From Kribbella pratensis (GTDB lineage Bacteria > Actinomycetota > Actinomycetes > Propionibacteriales > Kribbellaceae), in assembly GCF_004366075.1 (NCBI RefSeq), contig NZ_SODU01000002.1, forward strand, positions 1 to 64,000: 64,000 nucleotides of DNA, in the 5' to 3' direction. A program made the position numbers and the translations under genes. Under the pieces are notes generated by a model. The model was not told the origin of the DNA. It saw nothing but the letters and a program-made list of their open reading frames with translations, and searched no databases. This document shows, piece by piece, positions 52,477 to 63,443 of the stretch (position 1 is its first letter; each line of letters begins with the position of its first letter).

Positions 52477-52880
52477 CCGAACGGAAAATGCGGCTCCGAC
52501 CAGACCCAGTCGGTGCTGAGTAACGACAACTCGGCGGCCTCGACCGGTCCGGTCGGCAGTGGGCCGATCACCTGACCGGAGCCGAGTGAACAAGCCACCC
52601 GGATCCGATCTGCCGCCTGGTACCAGACCAGCGCCCCCCGTGGCGCTGCCCCTTCACGGAGCAGGGTGTGGTGGTCGAGCCACCGAACCGCGTCGGCCGC
52701 GTCGTGCCAGCCGCTGTCGTGCGCATAACCGAAAGCCATCCGCTGGAACTTCAGCGGCCAGTCCAGCCAGGCCGCCGATCCGACCCGCTCCAACTGCCAG
52801 TTGAGCGCCGCCTCGGTGTCCCGCGGGTTTGCCACCCGCGGGACGTTCCGGCGATCCACGACTACGTCCCCCCAGGCCAT
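52470..52880 (-). CDS. Hypothetical actinobacterial protein
   Basis: The product is 136 residues starting MAWGDVVVDRRNVPRVANPR. It is soluble and Trp-rich (SGWHDAADAVRWLDHHTLLR, LSLLSTDWVWSEPHFPFG). ATG 52880 has GGGAGG 5 bases upstream, which fixes the start. No family is recognised. It overlaps the DedA stop on the other strand by 7 bases. Confidence 0.75.
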   Translation of the reverse strand: MAWGDVVVDRRNVPRVANPRDTEAALNWQLERVGSAAWLDWPLKFQRMAFGYAHDSGWHDAADAVRWLDHHTLLREGAAPRGALVWYQAADRIRVACSLGSGQVIGPLPTGPVEAAELSLLSTDWVWSEPHFPFGH

Positions 52881-52972
52881 AGGTCCTCCCCGATCCCCCG
52901 TCCTCGGCCTACGTGCCGTGGCATGGTGAGAATGCTGCCGAACCCGAATACAGCCGCCGTACATTCGCGGCG

Positions 52973-55900
52973 TCAGCCGGCCGCGGCCCCGGCCTCGAAC
53001 CCGGCGAGCATTCGGCGGCATTCAGCAGCCGCTCCGTCGTTCCCGGCCTGCTGCCACACGCGTGCAGCGCGTTCGAGCGTACGACGGGCGTTGTCCAGGC
53101 TGCCTGTGGACAGGTAGAGCTCACCGAGGTGCTGCGCTGCCTCGCCCTCGACGCTGCGATCACCCAGCCGGTGACCGATGTCGATCGCGTCCAGCAGGGT
53201 CTTGCGCGCCGCGGCCACCTCACCACGCTCCATCAGCGCCTGCCCGAGCAGCGCCCGGGTGTACGCCGCACAGTGGTCGTCACCCATCCCGTCGAAGATC
53301 GCCAGCGCCTTCCGCAGTTGGCGGACCGCCTCGTCGTGTCGCCCTTGATGTACGCGGAGCGCCGCGATACGTCGGCGTACCTTGGCCTCCCGGTGCGCGT
53401 CCGCCCGTCGTACGGCGATCAGGAACGCCTGGGCCAGGTACCGCCGGGCGGTGGCCAGGTCACCGCGGATCAGGTAGACGTTCGCGGCGGCGGTCCGCGC
53501 CAGGGCCTCGGCGTTCGCGTTGCCGTCCTCGACGAAGGCCTCGATCGCCTTCTCGTACTGCTCCAGGCCCTTCTCCCGCTCGCCGCGTTCCCGCAGCCAG
53601 GTACCAAGGCCGACGGCAGCGACACCCTCACCGAGCCGGTCGCCGACCTCCGCGAACACCTGCGCGGCCGCGTCGAAGTGCCGGCGCGCGTTCTCCCAGT
53701 CGTCCTGGTACAGCGCGAGTTGGCCGAGGTTCCGGTGCATGATCGCCTCGCCGCGCCGGTTCCCACACGCGATCGCGCTCTGCAGCCCCTGCTGGTGCGA
53801 GCCGTTCCAGTCGTCGAACCCGGCCCGCAGATCAAGGTACGGTCCCCAGGCCGCCGCGATGCGCCACGCGTGCTCGTGCAACCCGTTCTGCGCCGCGGCG
53901 CGGATGGCCGGCACGAACGTACTGCGCTCGCTGTCGAACCAAGCGATCGCATCGGTCTCGGTGAACGGCGACGGGTCCGGCGCCGTCAACGGCCCGGTGT
54001 GCTCCAGTACGCCGAAGTACTCGAAGGACAGCGCATTGTTGGCGCGCCGGATCTTGTTCAGGATCGCATCGACCACAGCCTCGACGTCGCGGACCGCCTG
54101 CGCCTTCTGCTCGTCGTCGCCGACGCCGAGCGCGTGCAACCGCAGGAGGTCGTGGACGCGGTAGCGCGCCGTACCGCGCTCGTCGACCGAGCTGATCCGG
54201 ACCAGGTTGACCTCGATCAGCCGATCCAGACTCCGTCGTACGGCGGCCGGTGACGCGACCGCCTCGAGCGCACGCGCGGAGAAGACCCCGACCGCGAAGT
54301 GACCGATCAGCCGGTACAGCCGGGCTTCCTCGGGACTCAGCGCGCCGTAGCTCAGGTCCGCACTGGACCGTACGGCGAGCTCACCGATGCTCAGTTCGTC
54401 GAGCCGCGACGCCTCGTCCCGCAACCGCCGCGCCAGCTCACGGGCACTCAGATCGGGGCGCTGCGCCAGGCGGCTGCCGACGATCCGGATCGCCAGCGGC
54501 AGGTTCGCGCACGCCGCCAGGATCTCCTCGGCCTCGGGAGAGGACGGATCGATCCGGCCGGATCCAGCGACCGACGACAGCAGAAGGGCTGCCTCGCGGT
54601 CGTCGAACGTGTCGAGCGGCGTACTGTCCGCACCTGCCAGGTCCATGAGCCGGTTGCGACTCGTCACGACCACAGCCGACGCGCCGGTACCTGGCATCAG
54701 CGGAGTCACCTGACCTGCGGTCGCCACGTCGTCGAGGATGATCAGCACGCGGCGGCTGGCCAGCTCGGAGCGCAGCATCGCGGACCGCCGCTCGGGGTCG
54801 GTCGGGATCGCATAGTCGGGCAGGTTCAGGCTCAGCAGCAGATCGGTCAGTGCAGCGGCCGGGTCACGCGGGTGTGTCGCGCCGTGCATGTCCAGGTAGA
54901 TCTGCCCGTCGGGGAAGTACTCCCGGACCAGGTGCCCGAGCCGAACGGCCAGCGAGGTCTTCCCGGTCCCGGGCGCACCGGAGATGACAGCGATCGGCGG
55001 CCGCACCGGGTCGCGGCCGCAGACCAGGTCGCGCAGCTGGTCCAGGAGCTCCTGCCGGCCGCTGAAGTCGGCCAGGTCCAGCGGGAGCTGGCTCGGCGGC
55101 CGCAGCGGATCGGTCAGCTCGGGCGCGGCCATCGGGCCGGGTTGCGCGGTCGGTCCCGGCCGGTCCGCCGTACGGTCCGCTGGGATGCCCGGGTTGGGCC
55201 AGTTCGCCGAGCGGCCGTTCTCGGCGCGAGCGCCGGCGGCCTCCAGTTCCGGACCGGGCTTGATGTCCAGCTCGTCGGCCAGCGTCTGCACTGCCTTCGC
55301 GTACGCCGCTCGCGCCTCACCCACTCGCCCCGCGGCTACGAGTGCGTCGACGAGCCGCCGCCAGAGCTGCTCGTCGTACGGGTCCTCGGTGAGGCGTGCG
55401 CTCAGCAGTACGGCGGCGCCACTCACGTCGCCGTACTCGAGCCGCAGGTCCAGCAGTCCGTCGACGAGCCCGCGGTGCTGCGCCTCCAGGCGGGCGATCG
55501 AGCCCTCCCATGCCGCGGGCATCGGCAGGTCCTCGAGCGGGCGGCCGCGCCAGAGCGAGTACGCGCGGCCCAGCACCTGCATGGCCTGCCGCCCGTCACC
55601 CTGGTCGCGCAGGTGGCCACCCTCGGCGAGCAGCGACTCGAAAAGGCTGGCGTCGAGCTCGTCGACACCGACCTCGATGCTGTAGCCGGCAGCTGAGGTG
55701 TCGATCGGCGCGGGCAGCCCGGCGTCCTGCAGCACGCCGCGGAGCGCCCGGACGTACGTCCGGATGTTCGCGGTCGCGGACCGCGGCGGGGTGTTCTCCC
55801 AGAGCGCGTCCGCGATCAGGTCCGTGGAGACGAACCGGTTCGGGTGCAGCAGCAGCGTTGCGAGCAACTGGCGCGGTTTGGCGGCCTTGAGCGGCTGGCC

Positions 55901-55987
55901 CGGGACGTGAACGAGTCGCAGAGGTCCGAGGATCCCGTACCTCAGACTGTCCACTCGCCCGACCTCTCCACTCTTGAACTGCCCCAT
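52973..55987 (-). CDS. AfsR/SARP family transcriptional regulator with NB-ARC and TPR domains
   Basis: The product is 1004 residues. The N-terminal OmpR-like DNA-binding domain is at about 15-105 (KAAKPRQLLATLLLHPNRFV, SATANIRTYVRALRGVLQDA). A bacterial transcriptional activation domain follows (about 112-255). The NB-ARC ATPase has Walker A GAPGTGKT (337-344), Walker B VLIILDDVA, and GLPL/MHD-like regions. TPR-like repeats lie at about 740-990 (GEAIMHRNLGQLALYQDDWE, GLGTWLRERGEREKGLEQYE and others). It is like AfsR, a switch for secondary metabolism. No biosynthetic cluster is adjacent, so the regulon is elsewhere. It starts at ATG 55987 or possibly GTG 55954. Confidence 0.94.
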   Translation of the reverse strand: MGQFKSGEVGRVDSLRYGILGPLRLVHVPGQPLKAAKPRQLLATLLLHPNRFVSTDLIADALWENTPPRSATANIRTYVRALRGVLQDAGLPAPIDTSAAGYSIEVGVDELDASLFESLLAEGGHLRDQGDGRQAMQVLGRAYSLWRGRPLEDLPMPAAWEGSIARLEAQHRGLVDGLLDLRLEYGDVSGAAVLLSARLTEDPYDEQLWRRLVDALVAAGRVGEARAAYAKAVQTLADELDIKPGPELEAAGARAENGRSANWPNPGIPADRTADRPGPTAQPGPMAAPELTDPLRPPSQLPLDLADFSGRQELLDQLRDLVCGRDPVRPPIAVISGAPGTGKTSLAVRLGHLVREYFPDGQIYLDMHGATHPRDPAAALTDLLLSLNLPDYAIPTDPERRSAMLRSELASRRVLIILDDVATAGQVTPLMPGTGASAVVVTSRNRLMDLAGADSTPLDTFDDREAALLLSSVAGSGRIDPSSPEAEEILAACANLPLAIRIVGSRLAQRPDLSARELARRLRDEASRLDELSIGELAVRSSADLSYGALSPEEARLYRLIGHFAVGVFSARALEAVASPAAVRRSLDRLIEVNLVRISSVDERGTARYRVHDLLRLHALGVGDDEQKAQAVRDVEAVVDAILNKIRRANNALSFEYFGVLEHTGPLTAPDPSPFTETDAIAWFDSERSTFVPAIRAAAQNGLHEHAWRIAAAWGPYLDLRAGFDDWNGSHQQGLQSAIACGNRRGEAIMHRNLGQLALYQDDWENARRHFDAAAQVFAEVGDRLGEGVAAVGLGTWLRERGEREKGLEQYEKAIEAFVEDGNANAEALARTAAANVYLIRGDLATARRYLAQAFLIAVRRADAHREAKVRRRIAALRVHQGRHDEAVRQLRKALAIFDGMGDDHCAAYTRALLGQALMERGEVAAARKTLLDAIDIGHRLGDRSVEGEAAQHLGELYLSTGSLDNARRTLERAARVWQQAGNDGAAAECRRMLAGFEAGAAAG

Positions 55988-56171
55988 CGTGGCATCCGGC
56001 TGTACGCGCCGGGAAGCCCGATGTACGCCGGATGTATCTCAATCCGGCACTGTTGACACAGGTACCGGGGGGAGGGCAGGCCCGGAGGTGGCGACTTGAC
56101 CGCCGTCACACCGGGCCTGGCACTGGGAGTGAGTCCGGGATCGGGGGACCTGGATCACGGGGAACCGGTGC

Positions 56172-57029
56172 CTACTGGCCACCGGTGAATGGCGGCTGTC
56201 CGTCCTGTGGCGCGGGGGAACCCGCAGGCGGCCCGCCCACCGGTGGCTCTCCCTGGTACTGCCCCGGCGCGGGGTACTGACCTTGGCCCTGACCCGGCTG
56301 GCCCTGGTACGGCGGCTGCTGCGCGGGCTGCTGGTAACCGCCCGGAATCTGCTGCGGCGGGTAGTTGCCCTGATCCCCCGGCATCTGCGGGTGGATCTGG
56401 CCCGACGACGGCGCACCCGGCTGCATCTGCGGCGGCGCCTGCTCACCTGCGACCGAGCCGATGGTGCCGAACGAGACCTGCGGCACCGCACGGACCTGCT
56501 CGTCCTTGACCTCGAAGTAGCCGGCCTTCTCGAACTTGAAGCCGCCCGCGATCAGGTTCGACGGGAACGCCTCGATCCGGGTGTTGTAGTCGCCGACGTT
56601 CGCGTTGTAGAACCGGCGGCCGGCCGCGATCCGGTCCTCGGTGTCGGTCAGCTCGCGCTGCAGACCGAGGAAGTTCTGGTTCGACTGCAGCTGCGGGTAC
56701 TGCTCGACCGAGATCATCATCTGACGCAGCGCGCCGGACAGCTGACCCTCCGCAGCGGCTCGCTGCTCCGGGTTGGAACCCTGCACGTTCACCGCCTGGG
56801 TGCGCAGCCGAGCGACCTCCTCGAACACGTGCCGCTCGTGCGCCGCGTACGCGCGCACGGTCTCGACCAGGTTCGGGATCAGGTCGTACCGGCGGTGCAG
56901 CTCGACGTCGATCTGCCGCCACGACTCCTGGATCAGGTTCCGCTGCTTGACGAACCGGTTGTACGACGTGATCAGCATGATCGCCAGAATGACGATCACC
57001 GCGACGATCGCGATGATGACCCAGACCAT
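56172..57029 (-). CDS. LemA family protein
   Basis: The product is 285 residues. A single N-terminal membrane helix (VIIAIVAVIVILAIMLITSY) precedes the LemA helical bundle: YNRFVKQRNLIQESWRQIDV, ELHRRYDLIPNLVETVRAYA and GRRFYNANVGDYNTRIEAFP. The last 90 residues are Pro/Gln/Gly-rich low-complexity (PPQQIPGGYQQPAQQPPYQG), longer than in usual LemA proteins. Function is not established. It is downstream of, and likely co-transcribed with, a membrane-anchored partner and pyrE. Confidence 0.93.
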   Translation of the reverse strand: MVWVIIAIVAVIVILAIMLITSYNRFVKQRNLIQESWRQIDVELHRRYDLIPNLVETVRAYAAHERHVFEEVARLRTQAVNVQGSNPEQRAAAEGQLSGALRQMMISVEQYPQLQSNQNFLGLQRELTDTEDRIAAGRRFYNANVGDYNTRIEAFPSNLIAGGFKFEKAGYFEVKDEQVRAVPQVSFGTIGSVAGEQAPPQMQPGAPSSGQIHPQMPGDQGNYPPQQIPGGYQQPAQQPPYQGQPGQGQGQYPAPGQYQGEPPVGGPPAGSPAPQDGQPPFTGGQ

Positions 57030-57068
57030 TTCCCAGCTCCCGAGTAATTGGCAGTGCTGGGAGCGACT

Positions 57069-57839
57069 CTACGGGTAGGTGGGTCCGCCCGCGGGTGGCT
57101 GCTGTGGGTAGGCGGACGGCTGCTGCGGGTAAGCCGGCTGCTGCCCGCGGGGGTCGACGCCCGCGTAGTCGCGCCAGACGTACGGCGGGACGTTCAGCGC
57201 GACCTGTTCGAGCAGCGCGAGGCGGTTCAGCACCTCGTTCGGGTTGTGCGCGCCGTTGTCCCAGCCGACCAGCGAATTCCCCTCGAAGCGCCAGCCGATC
57301 TCGCCTCGGGCCAGCAGCAGCTCCATCATCCGCGGCGTCACCACCGCGTGCCCGAACCGTTCGTCGTCGGCCTTGACCCGGAACGCCCGGTTGAACTGAT
57401 CGCTCTCGAACTGGATGTCTCGGAAACCGAACGCGTTGGCCACCGCGCCGCCGAAGATCCCCTCGTGCGTCACCTCGAGGTGCGGCAGCGCGCCCGGCAG
57501 CTGCAGCACGACGACACCGAAGTTGTGGGTGGTGGTGCGCCGCTGACCTTTCCCGTTCGTGGTGTGGGTCTGGTAGCTGTAGTCGAAGGCAACCATCTGG
57601 TGGCCGTTGTACGGTCCGGACAGCACGTTCTTGACGCGCCAGTTGTCGCCGGTGCGGAACGGCGTACCGGCCCATTGACCGGCCAGCGAGTGGTTGGCCG
57701 GGACGTACGACCAGCCGTGCTGGGCAGCGAACCCGGCGAACATCTCCCGGCGCTTCTTCGCCCGGTAGTAGTTGAAGTAGACGAGGCCGACGCCGACGAC
57801 GATCGCCAGCAGGATGTACAGAAGGGTGCTGCTCTGCAT
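57069..57839 (-). CDS. Single-pass membrane protein beside LemA (DUF3137-like)
   Basis: The product is 256 residues. It has an N-terminal membrane helix (LLYILLAIVVGVGLVYFNYY), then a cytoplasmic domain beginning RAKKRREMFAGFAAQHGWSY. The beta-rich stretch FDYSYQTHTTNGKGQRRTTT followed by HNFGVVVLQLPGALPHLEVT fits DUF3137-like proteins. The C-terminal tail GQQPAYPQQPSAYPQQPPAG resembles that of the neighbouring LemA. It starts in a TGATG overlap with pyrE, so translation is coupled. Function is unknown. Confidence 0.8.
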   Translation of the reverse strand: MQSSTLLYILLAIVVGVGLVYFNYYRAKKRREMFAGFAAQHGWSYVPANHSLAGQWAGTPFRTGDNWRVKNVLSGPYNGHQMVAFDYSYQTHTTNGKGQRRTTTHNFGVVVLQLPGALPHLEVTHEGIFGGAVANAFGFRDIQFESDQFNRAFRVKADDERFGHAVVTPRMMELLLARGEIGWRFEGNSLVGWDNGAHNPNEVLNRLALLEQVALNVPPYVWRDYAGVDPRGQQPAYPQQPSAYPQQPPAGGPTYP

Positions 57840-58384
57840 CAGCCGAGCCCCAGGTCCTCGAGTCCGAACACGGACCGGTACTCCAGGCCCTCCGCCTCGA
57901 CCCGCTCCTGCGCGCCGGTCGACCGGTCCACGATCACCGCTACGGCGACCACCTCGGCCCCGGCCTCGCGCAACGCCTCGACCGCCGTGAGCACCGATCC
58001 CCCGGTCGTCGAGGTGTCCTCGACCGCGAGCACCCGGCGACCCTTCACGTCCGGACCCTCGATCCGCCGCTGCAGACCGTGCGTCTTCTCGGCCTTCCGT
58101 ACGACGAACGCGTCGAGCGCCCGCCCTTCCTGGGCCGCCGCGTGCAGCATCGACATCGCGACCGGGTCCGCGCCGAGCGTCAGCCCGCCGACAGCGTCGT
58201 ACTCCAGGTCCTTGGTCAGCTCGAGCATCGCCGGGCCGATCAACGGCGCAGCGGCCGCGTCGAGCGTGATCCGGCGCAGGTCGACGTAATAGTCGGCTTC
58301 CTTGCCCGAGGCCAGCGTCACCCGGCCGTGCACGATCGCCTTGCTCTTGACCTGCTCCAGCAGTCCGTCCCGGTCGTAGCTCAT
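57839..58384 (-). CDS. pyrE: Orotate phosphoribosyltransferase
   Basis: This 181-residue enzyme attaches orotate to PRPP to give OMP in pyrimidine synthesis. The PRPP loop is in RRVLAVEDTSTTGGSVLTAV, and the N-terminus (HGRVTLASGKEADYYVDLRR) is characteristic. The catalytic Lys region is VVRKAEKTHGLQRRIEG. The start is ATG 58384 (SYDRDGLLEQ); an upstream extension of 16 residues is possible but unsupported. It is first gene of the pyrE/membrane protein/lemA unit. Confidence 0.96.
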   Translation of the reverse strand: MSYDRDGLLEQVKSKAIVHGRVTLASGKEADYYVDLRRITLDAAAAPLIGPAMLELTKDLEYDAVGGLTLGADPVAMSMLHAAAQEGRALDAFVVRKAEKTHGLQRRIEGPDVKGRRVLAVEDTSTTGGSVLTAVEALREAGAEVVAVAVIVDRSTGAQERVEAEGLEYRSVFGLEDLGLG

Positions 58385-58533
58385 GAGCCTTGAGCTTAGA
58401 TCACGGCCGGGGCGCTCCGACTTCTTGCTCACCTGGCTACTCCCCGCACACGGACGAGTATGCAGTTGACCTGTAAAGGCTGTGTACGACGTGTCGATGG
58501 ACGGCGATGGTTGCCCGGGACGACGATGTGGGC

Positions 58534-59582
58534 ATGAAGGCGCTCGTGAAGGCTGAGGCCAAGCCCGGTCTGTGGTTGCAGGAGGTCCCGGAGCCGAAGA
58601 TCGAGGCCGACGAGGTCCTGATCAAGGTGCTCCGCACCGGGTTGTGCGGCACCGATCTGCACATCCAGAGCTGGGACCACTGGGCGCAGAAGAACGTGCC
58701 GGTGCCGATGGTGACCGGGCACGAGTTCTGCGGTGAGGTGGTCGAGGTCGGCGTCGGCGTCCGTGACGTCGCGGTCGGCGACCTGGTCAGCGGTGAGGGA
58801 CACCTGGTCTGCGGCCGCTGCCGCAACTGCCGGGCCGGGCGCCGCCACCTGTGCATCAAGACGCGTGGCCTCGGCGTCCACGTGCCGGGCGCGTTCGCGG
58901 AGTACGTCGCTCTGCCGGCCATGAACGCCTGGGTTCACAAGGACGCGGTGGACCTCGACGTCGCCGCGATCTTCGACCCGTTCGGCAACGCCGTACACAC
59001 CGCCTTGTCGTTCCCGCTGGTCGGCGAGGACGTGCTGATCACCGGGGCCGGCCCGATCGGGGTGATGGCCGCGGCGGTCGCGCTGCACGCCGGCGCGCGG
59101 AACGTCGTGATCACCGACCTGTCGGAGTACCGCCTGGACCTGGCGCGGAAGATCGGCGTGACCCGCGCGGTGAACGTCGCCGACGAGACGATCGCGCAGG
59201 CGCAGCAGAGCCTCGGGATGCGTGAGGGGTTCGACGTCGGGATGGAGATGTCCGGGCAGCCGGCCGCGCTCCGGGACATGCTCGCGAACATGACGCACGG
59301 CGGGAAGGTCGCGATGCTCGGCCTGCCGTCGGACGAGATCGCGATCGACTGGGGCACGGTGGTGCTCAACATGCTGACCATCAAGGGCATCTACGGCCGG
59401 GAGATGTTCGAGACCTGGTACTCGATGTCGGTGATGCTGGAGCGCGGACTGGACCTGACGCCGGTGATCACCCACCGGTTCGGGTACGGCGACTTCGAGC
59501 GGGCCTTCGACGTGGCGCGCCAGGGGCAGTGCGGCAAGGTGATCATGGACTGGACGGCTGAGACGCTGGAGGAGAAGCACTG

Positions 59583-59583
<1 letters not shown>
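58534..59583 (+). CDS. tdh: L-threonine 3-dehydrogenase
   Basis: This 349-residue enzyme is a zinc-dependent medium-chain dehydrogenase that oxidises L-threonine to 2-amino-3-ketobutyrate with NAD. Motifs are [34 protein letters not shown], the structural zinc cluster [35 protein letters not shown] and GEMSGQP-like [16 protein letters not shown] 58534 starts the conserved [15 protein letters not shown]. Its stop overlaps the kbl start (TGATG). Confidence 0.97.
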
Positions 59584-60767
<1,184 letters not shown>

Positions 60768-60819
60768 TTCGAGCCGGACGCCGCTAGGGTTGTCCGGTTC
60801 GCACTGGGTGAGGAGCTTT

Positions 60820-61407
60820 ATGCGCCAGATGCTGGCCGTTGTCGGAGTACTGGGTTTGGCGTGCGTTGCCGGATGTGGGGCGGACGGCGGGCCGGTGGCT
60901 ACGGCGCCGTCGCCGGCCTCCTCGAGTGCGCCGCCGGTGACACCTTCGGAGCCGGCTGGGGCGTACACGCCGCCGACGCCGGCGCGGAGCGTTCCCGTTG
61001 TGCGGACGACGCCGACGATGCTGAGTCTTTCTGCTGCGGGCACCAAGTACCTGCAGATCACCCGGCCGTACAACGTCGCGCTCGAGCGGTTCGAGAAGGC
61101 GGCCAACGAGAACATGTCGCTGACGACCCTGCAGGCCAGGGCCAAGGCGGTGGCCGCGGCGAACCTCGCCGAGTACGGCGCACTGAGGTCGACCGTCTGG
61201 CCCGCCAAGGTCTCGACGCAGATCCGGGCACTGGCGAAGGCGGATGCCGCCGCCCGGCCACACTGGCTCCTGGCCGCCGCGGCCGACAGCAAGTCCGAGA
61301 TGGCCGACCACGTCCAGCGCGCCTCAGCCGCCGGCGGCAAGTCCCCCTCCACCCAGATCCGCCAACTCCTGGGCCTCCCCAAGTACAACGAGAAGGACTA
61401 CAGCTGA
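60820..61407 (+). CDS. Putative lipoprotein
   Basis: The product is 195 residues. The signal MRQMLAVVGVLGLACVAGCG has a lipobox VAGC. A Pro/Ser/Ala-rich linker follows, then a helical domain (LQITRPYNVALERFEKAANE, LQARAKAVAAANLAEYGALR) ending GLPKYNEKDYS. ATG 60820 has GAGGAG 5 bases upstream. Family unknown. Confidence 0.85.
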   Translation: MRQMLAVVGVLGLACVAGCGADGGPVATAPSPASSSAPPVTPSEPAGAYTPPTPARSVPVVRTTPTMLSLSAAGTKYLQITRPYNVALERFEKAANENMSLTTLQARAKAVAAANLAEYGALRSTVWPAKVSTQIRALAKADAAARPHWLLAAAADSKSEMADHVQRASAAGGKSPSTQIRQLLGLPKYNEKDYS

Positions 61408-61438
61408 CGTTGTCGGTGCTGTGCGCGAAGATGCGTGC

Positions 61439-62524
61439 ATGGTGGTGATGAGTGGGCGGGCGGTTAATCGGGCGACGTTGGCTCGGCAGGTTTTGCTGGG
61501 GCGCGAAGCGGTGCCGGCGGTTGACGTGGTCGGCCGGCTGGTGGGGATGCAGGGGCAGGAGGCCAAGCATCCGTACGTCGGGTTGTGGTCGCGGATCGAC
61601 CACTTCGCGGAGTCCGAGTTGGATGATGCGGTCCGGGAGCACGACGTCGTACGGGCAACGCTGTTTCGCGGGACGTTGCATCTGGTGACTGCGGCGGATT
61701 ACCTGCGGTTCCGCGCGACCGTGGCGCCGGTGCTCGAAGCGGGATTGAAGGTTCTGGGGGAACGCGGCGCGGGGCTCGAGCCGGAGAAGGTCGTGGCCGC
61801 GGCGAAGAAGTTGCTGACCAAGGAGCCGTTGACGTTTACCGAGGTGCGCGACGCGTTGCAGCAGCAGTTCCCGGACGTGAACGAGCGCGCGCTCGGGTTC
61901 TGCACGCGGATGCTGGTGCCGTTGGTGGTGTACCCGACAGACGTCCGCTGGTCCTGGACGGCGAACTCCAGGTTCACGCCGGCCGAGAAGTGGATCGGGA
62001 AGAAACTCCACCAGCGCTCGGAGACCAAGGAACTCATCACCCGCTACCTGCAAGCGTTCGGCCCCGCCACGCCGGCGGACTTCCAGACGTGGTCCGGTTT
62101 GCAGAAGGCGAAGCCGTTGTTCGACGAGCTCGAGCTCGAGACGTTCAAGGACGAGGCCGGCAAGACGCTGTACGACGTACCGGACGCGCCTCGCCCCGAC
62201 CCGGACACGCCGGCGCCGGTGCGCTTCCTGCCGGAGTTCGACAACGTGCTGCTGTCGCACGCGAAACGAGAGCGGATCATCGCCGACGAACACAAGCCGG
62301 CCGTGTTCACGAAGAACCTCCGCGTCAAAGCGACGTACACCGTCGACGGCCTGGTCGCCGGGCTGTGGACGACCGAGAAGAAGCGTGGTGTGGCCACTCT
62401 CACGCTGACTCCGTTCGGCCGGACGCTGAAGAAGACACAGGCGGAGCTGGAGCGGGAAGGCGACGGGCTACTCCGGTTCCTGGAGCCCGATGCCAAGTCC
62501 TATGAAGTGGTTACTACCGGTTAA
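61439..62524 (+). CDS. AlkZ-like winged-helix DNA-binding domain protein
   Basis: The product is 361 residues. It matches the AlkZ/HTH_42 (PF06224) pattern: LVGMQGQEAKHPYVGLWSRI (Q-x-Q motif), VVRATLFRGTLHLVTAADYL and PVRFLPEFDNVLLSHAKRER. Related proteins are DNA glycosylases that excise bulky or crosslinked bases; whether this one does is an inference. The start is ATG 61439 or 61448. It is separate from the upstream lipoprotein by 31 bases. Confidence 0.9.
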   Translation: MVVMSGRAVNRATLARQVLLGREAVPAVDVVGRLVGMQGQEAKHPYVGLWSRIDHFAESELDDAVREHDVVRATLFRGTLHLVTAADYLRFRATVAPVLEAGLKVLGERGAGLEPEKVVAAAKKLLTKEPLTFTEVRDALQQQFPDVNERALGFCTRMLVPLVVYPTDVRWSWTANSRFTPAEKWIGKKLHQRSETKELITRYLQAFGPATPADFQTWSGLQKAKPLFDELELETFKDEAGKTLYDVPDAPRPDPDTPAPVRFLPEFDNVLLSHAKRERIIADEHKPAVFTKNLRVKATYTVDGLVAGLWTTEKKRGVATLTLTPFGRTLKKTQAELEREGDGLLRFLEPDAKSYEVVTTG

Positions 62525-62586
62525 TGAGGTTGTTGTCACACGTCGGATGACTGGGCCAGAAACCCTTCGCCGGGTGGAATGGGTAG

Positions 62587-63411
62587 ATGAACACAGTCCC
62601 CTCCATCACTCTGGACAACGGCGTCGAGATCCCGCAGCTGGGCCTGGGGGTCTGGCAGGTCGAGGATGCGATCGTCACCGACGTCGTGGCCGCGGCGTTC
62701 GAGACCGGCTACCGGCACATCGACACCGCAGCGATCTACGGCAACGAGTCCGGCGTCGGCCGGGCGATCGCGGCGTCGGGTCTCCCGCGTGACGAACTGT
62801 TCATCACCACCAAGCTGTGGAACTCCGAGCAGGGGTACGACAGCACGCTGAAGGCCTTCGACGCGAGTCTGGAGAAGCTCGGCCTCGAGTACGTCGACCT
62901 GTACCTGATCCACTGGCAGTCGCTGCAGCGGGACCTGTACGTCGAGACCTGGAAGGCGTTCGAGCAGCTGTACGCCGACAAGCGGGTGCGTGCGATCGGC
63001 GTCTCGAACTTCCACGAGCCCGCGCTGCGGCGGATCTTCGAGGAGACCACGATCCGGCCCGCGGTGAACCAGATCGAACTGCACCCGGCGCTCCCGCAGG
63101 ACGAGCTGCGCGCGTTCAACGCCGAGAACGACATCGTCACCGAGGCGTGGAGCCCGCTGGCGTCCGGCGAGCTGCTGGCGAACCCGGCGCTCGCCACGAT
63201 CGGCGCGAAGTACGGCAAGTCGGCGGCCCAGGTGATGATCCGCTGGCACCTGCAGCTCGGCAACGTGGTGATCCCGAAGACGGTGACGCCGAGCCGGATC
63301 AAGGAGAACTTCGAGGTCTTCGACTTCCGGCTGGACAACGACGACATGGCCGCGATCGCGGACCTGGAGACCGGCGTCCGCACCGGCGGCGACCCGGACG
63401 TCTTCGGCTAG
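62587..63411 (+). CDS. Aldo/keto reductase
   Basis: The product is 274 residues, a TIM-barrel NADPH reductase. Catalytic tetrad: Asp46 and Tyr51 (HIDTAAIYGNE), Lys76 (FITTKLWN) and His109 (LYLIHWQ). The NADPH site is IPKTVTPSRIKENF. It reduces aldehydes or 2,5-diketo-gluconate-like ketones; the substrate is unknown. It begins MNTVPSITLDNGVEIPQLGL. The stop codon is part of a hairpin shared with the convergent LysR gene. Confidence 0.96.
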   Translation: MNTVPSITLDNGVEIPQLGLGVWQVEDAIVTDVVAAAFETGYRHIDTAAIYGNESGVGRAIAASGLPRDELFITTKLWNSEQGYDSTLKAFDASLEKLGLEYVDLYLIHWQSLQRDLYVETWKAFEQLYADKRVRAIGVSNFHEPALRRIFEETTIRPAVNQIELHPALPQDELRAFNAENDIVTEAWSPLASGELLANPALATIGAKYGKSAAQVMIRWHLQLGNVVIPKTVTPSRIKENFEVFDFRLDNDDMAAIADLETGVRTGGDPDVFG

Positions 63412-63443
63412 GTCCTGTCTGATGGATCACCAGACAGGACCTA
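63409..63443. terminator. Bidirectional hairpin containing both stop codons
   Basis: TAGGTCCTGTCTG (63409-63421) pairs perfectly with CAGACAGGACCTA (63431-63443) around a 9-base loop. The left TAG is the aldo/keto reductase stop, and the right CTA is the LysR stop on the minus strand. It resembles the hairpin at 12873. Confidence 0.85.

Noticed and set aside
52973..55987. AfsR-type regulator as part of a local biosynthetic cluster
   Set aside because: Neighbouring genes are LemA, pyrE, DedA and a glycosidase; no synthase or tailoring enzymes are adjacent.
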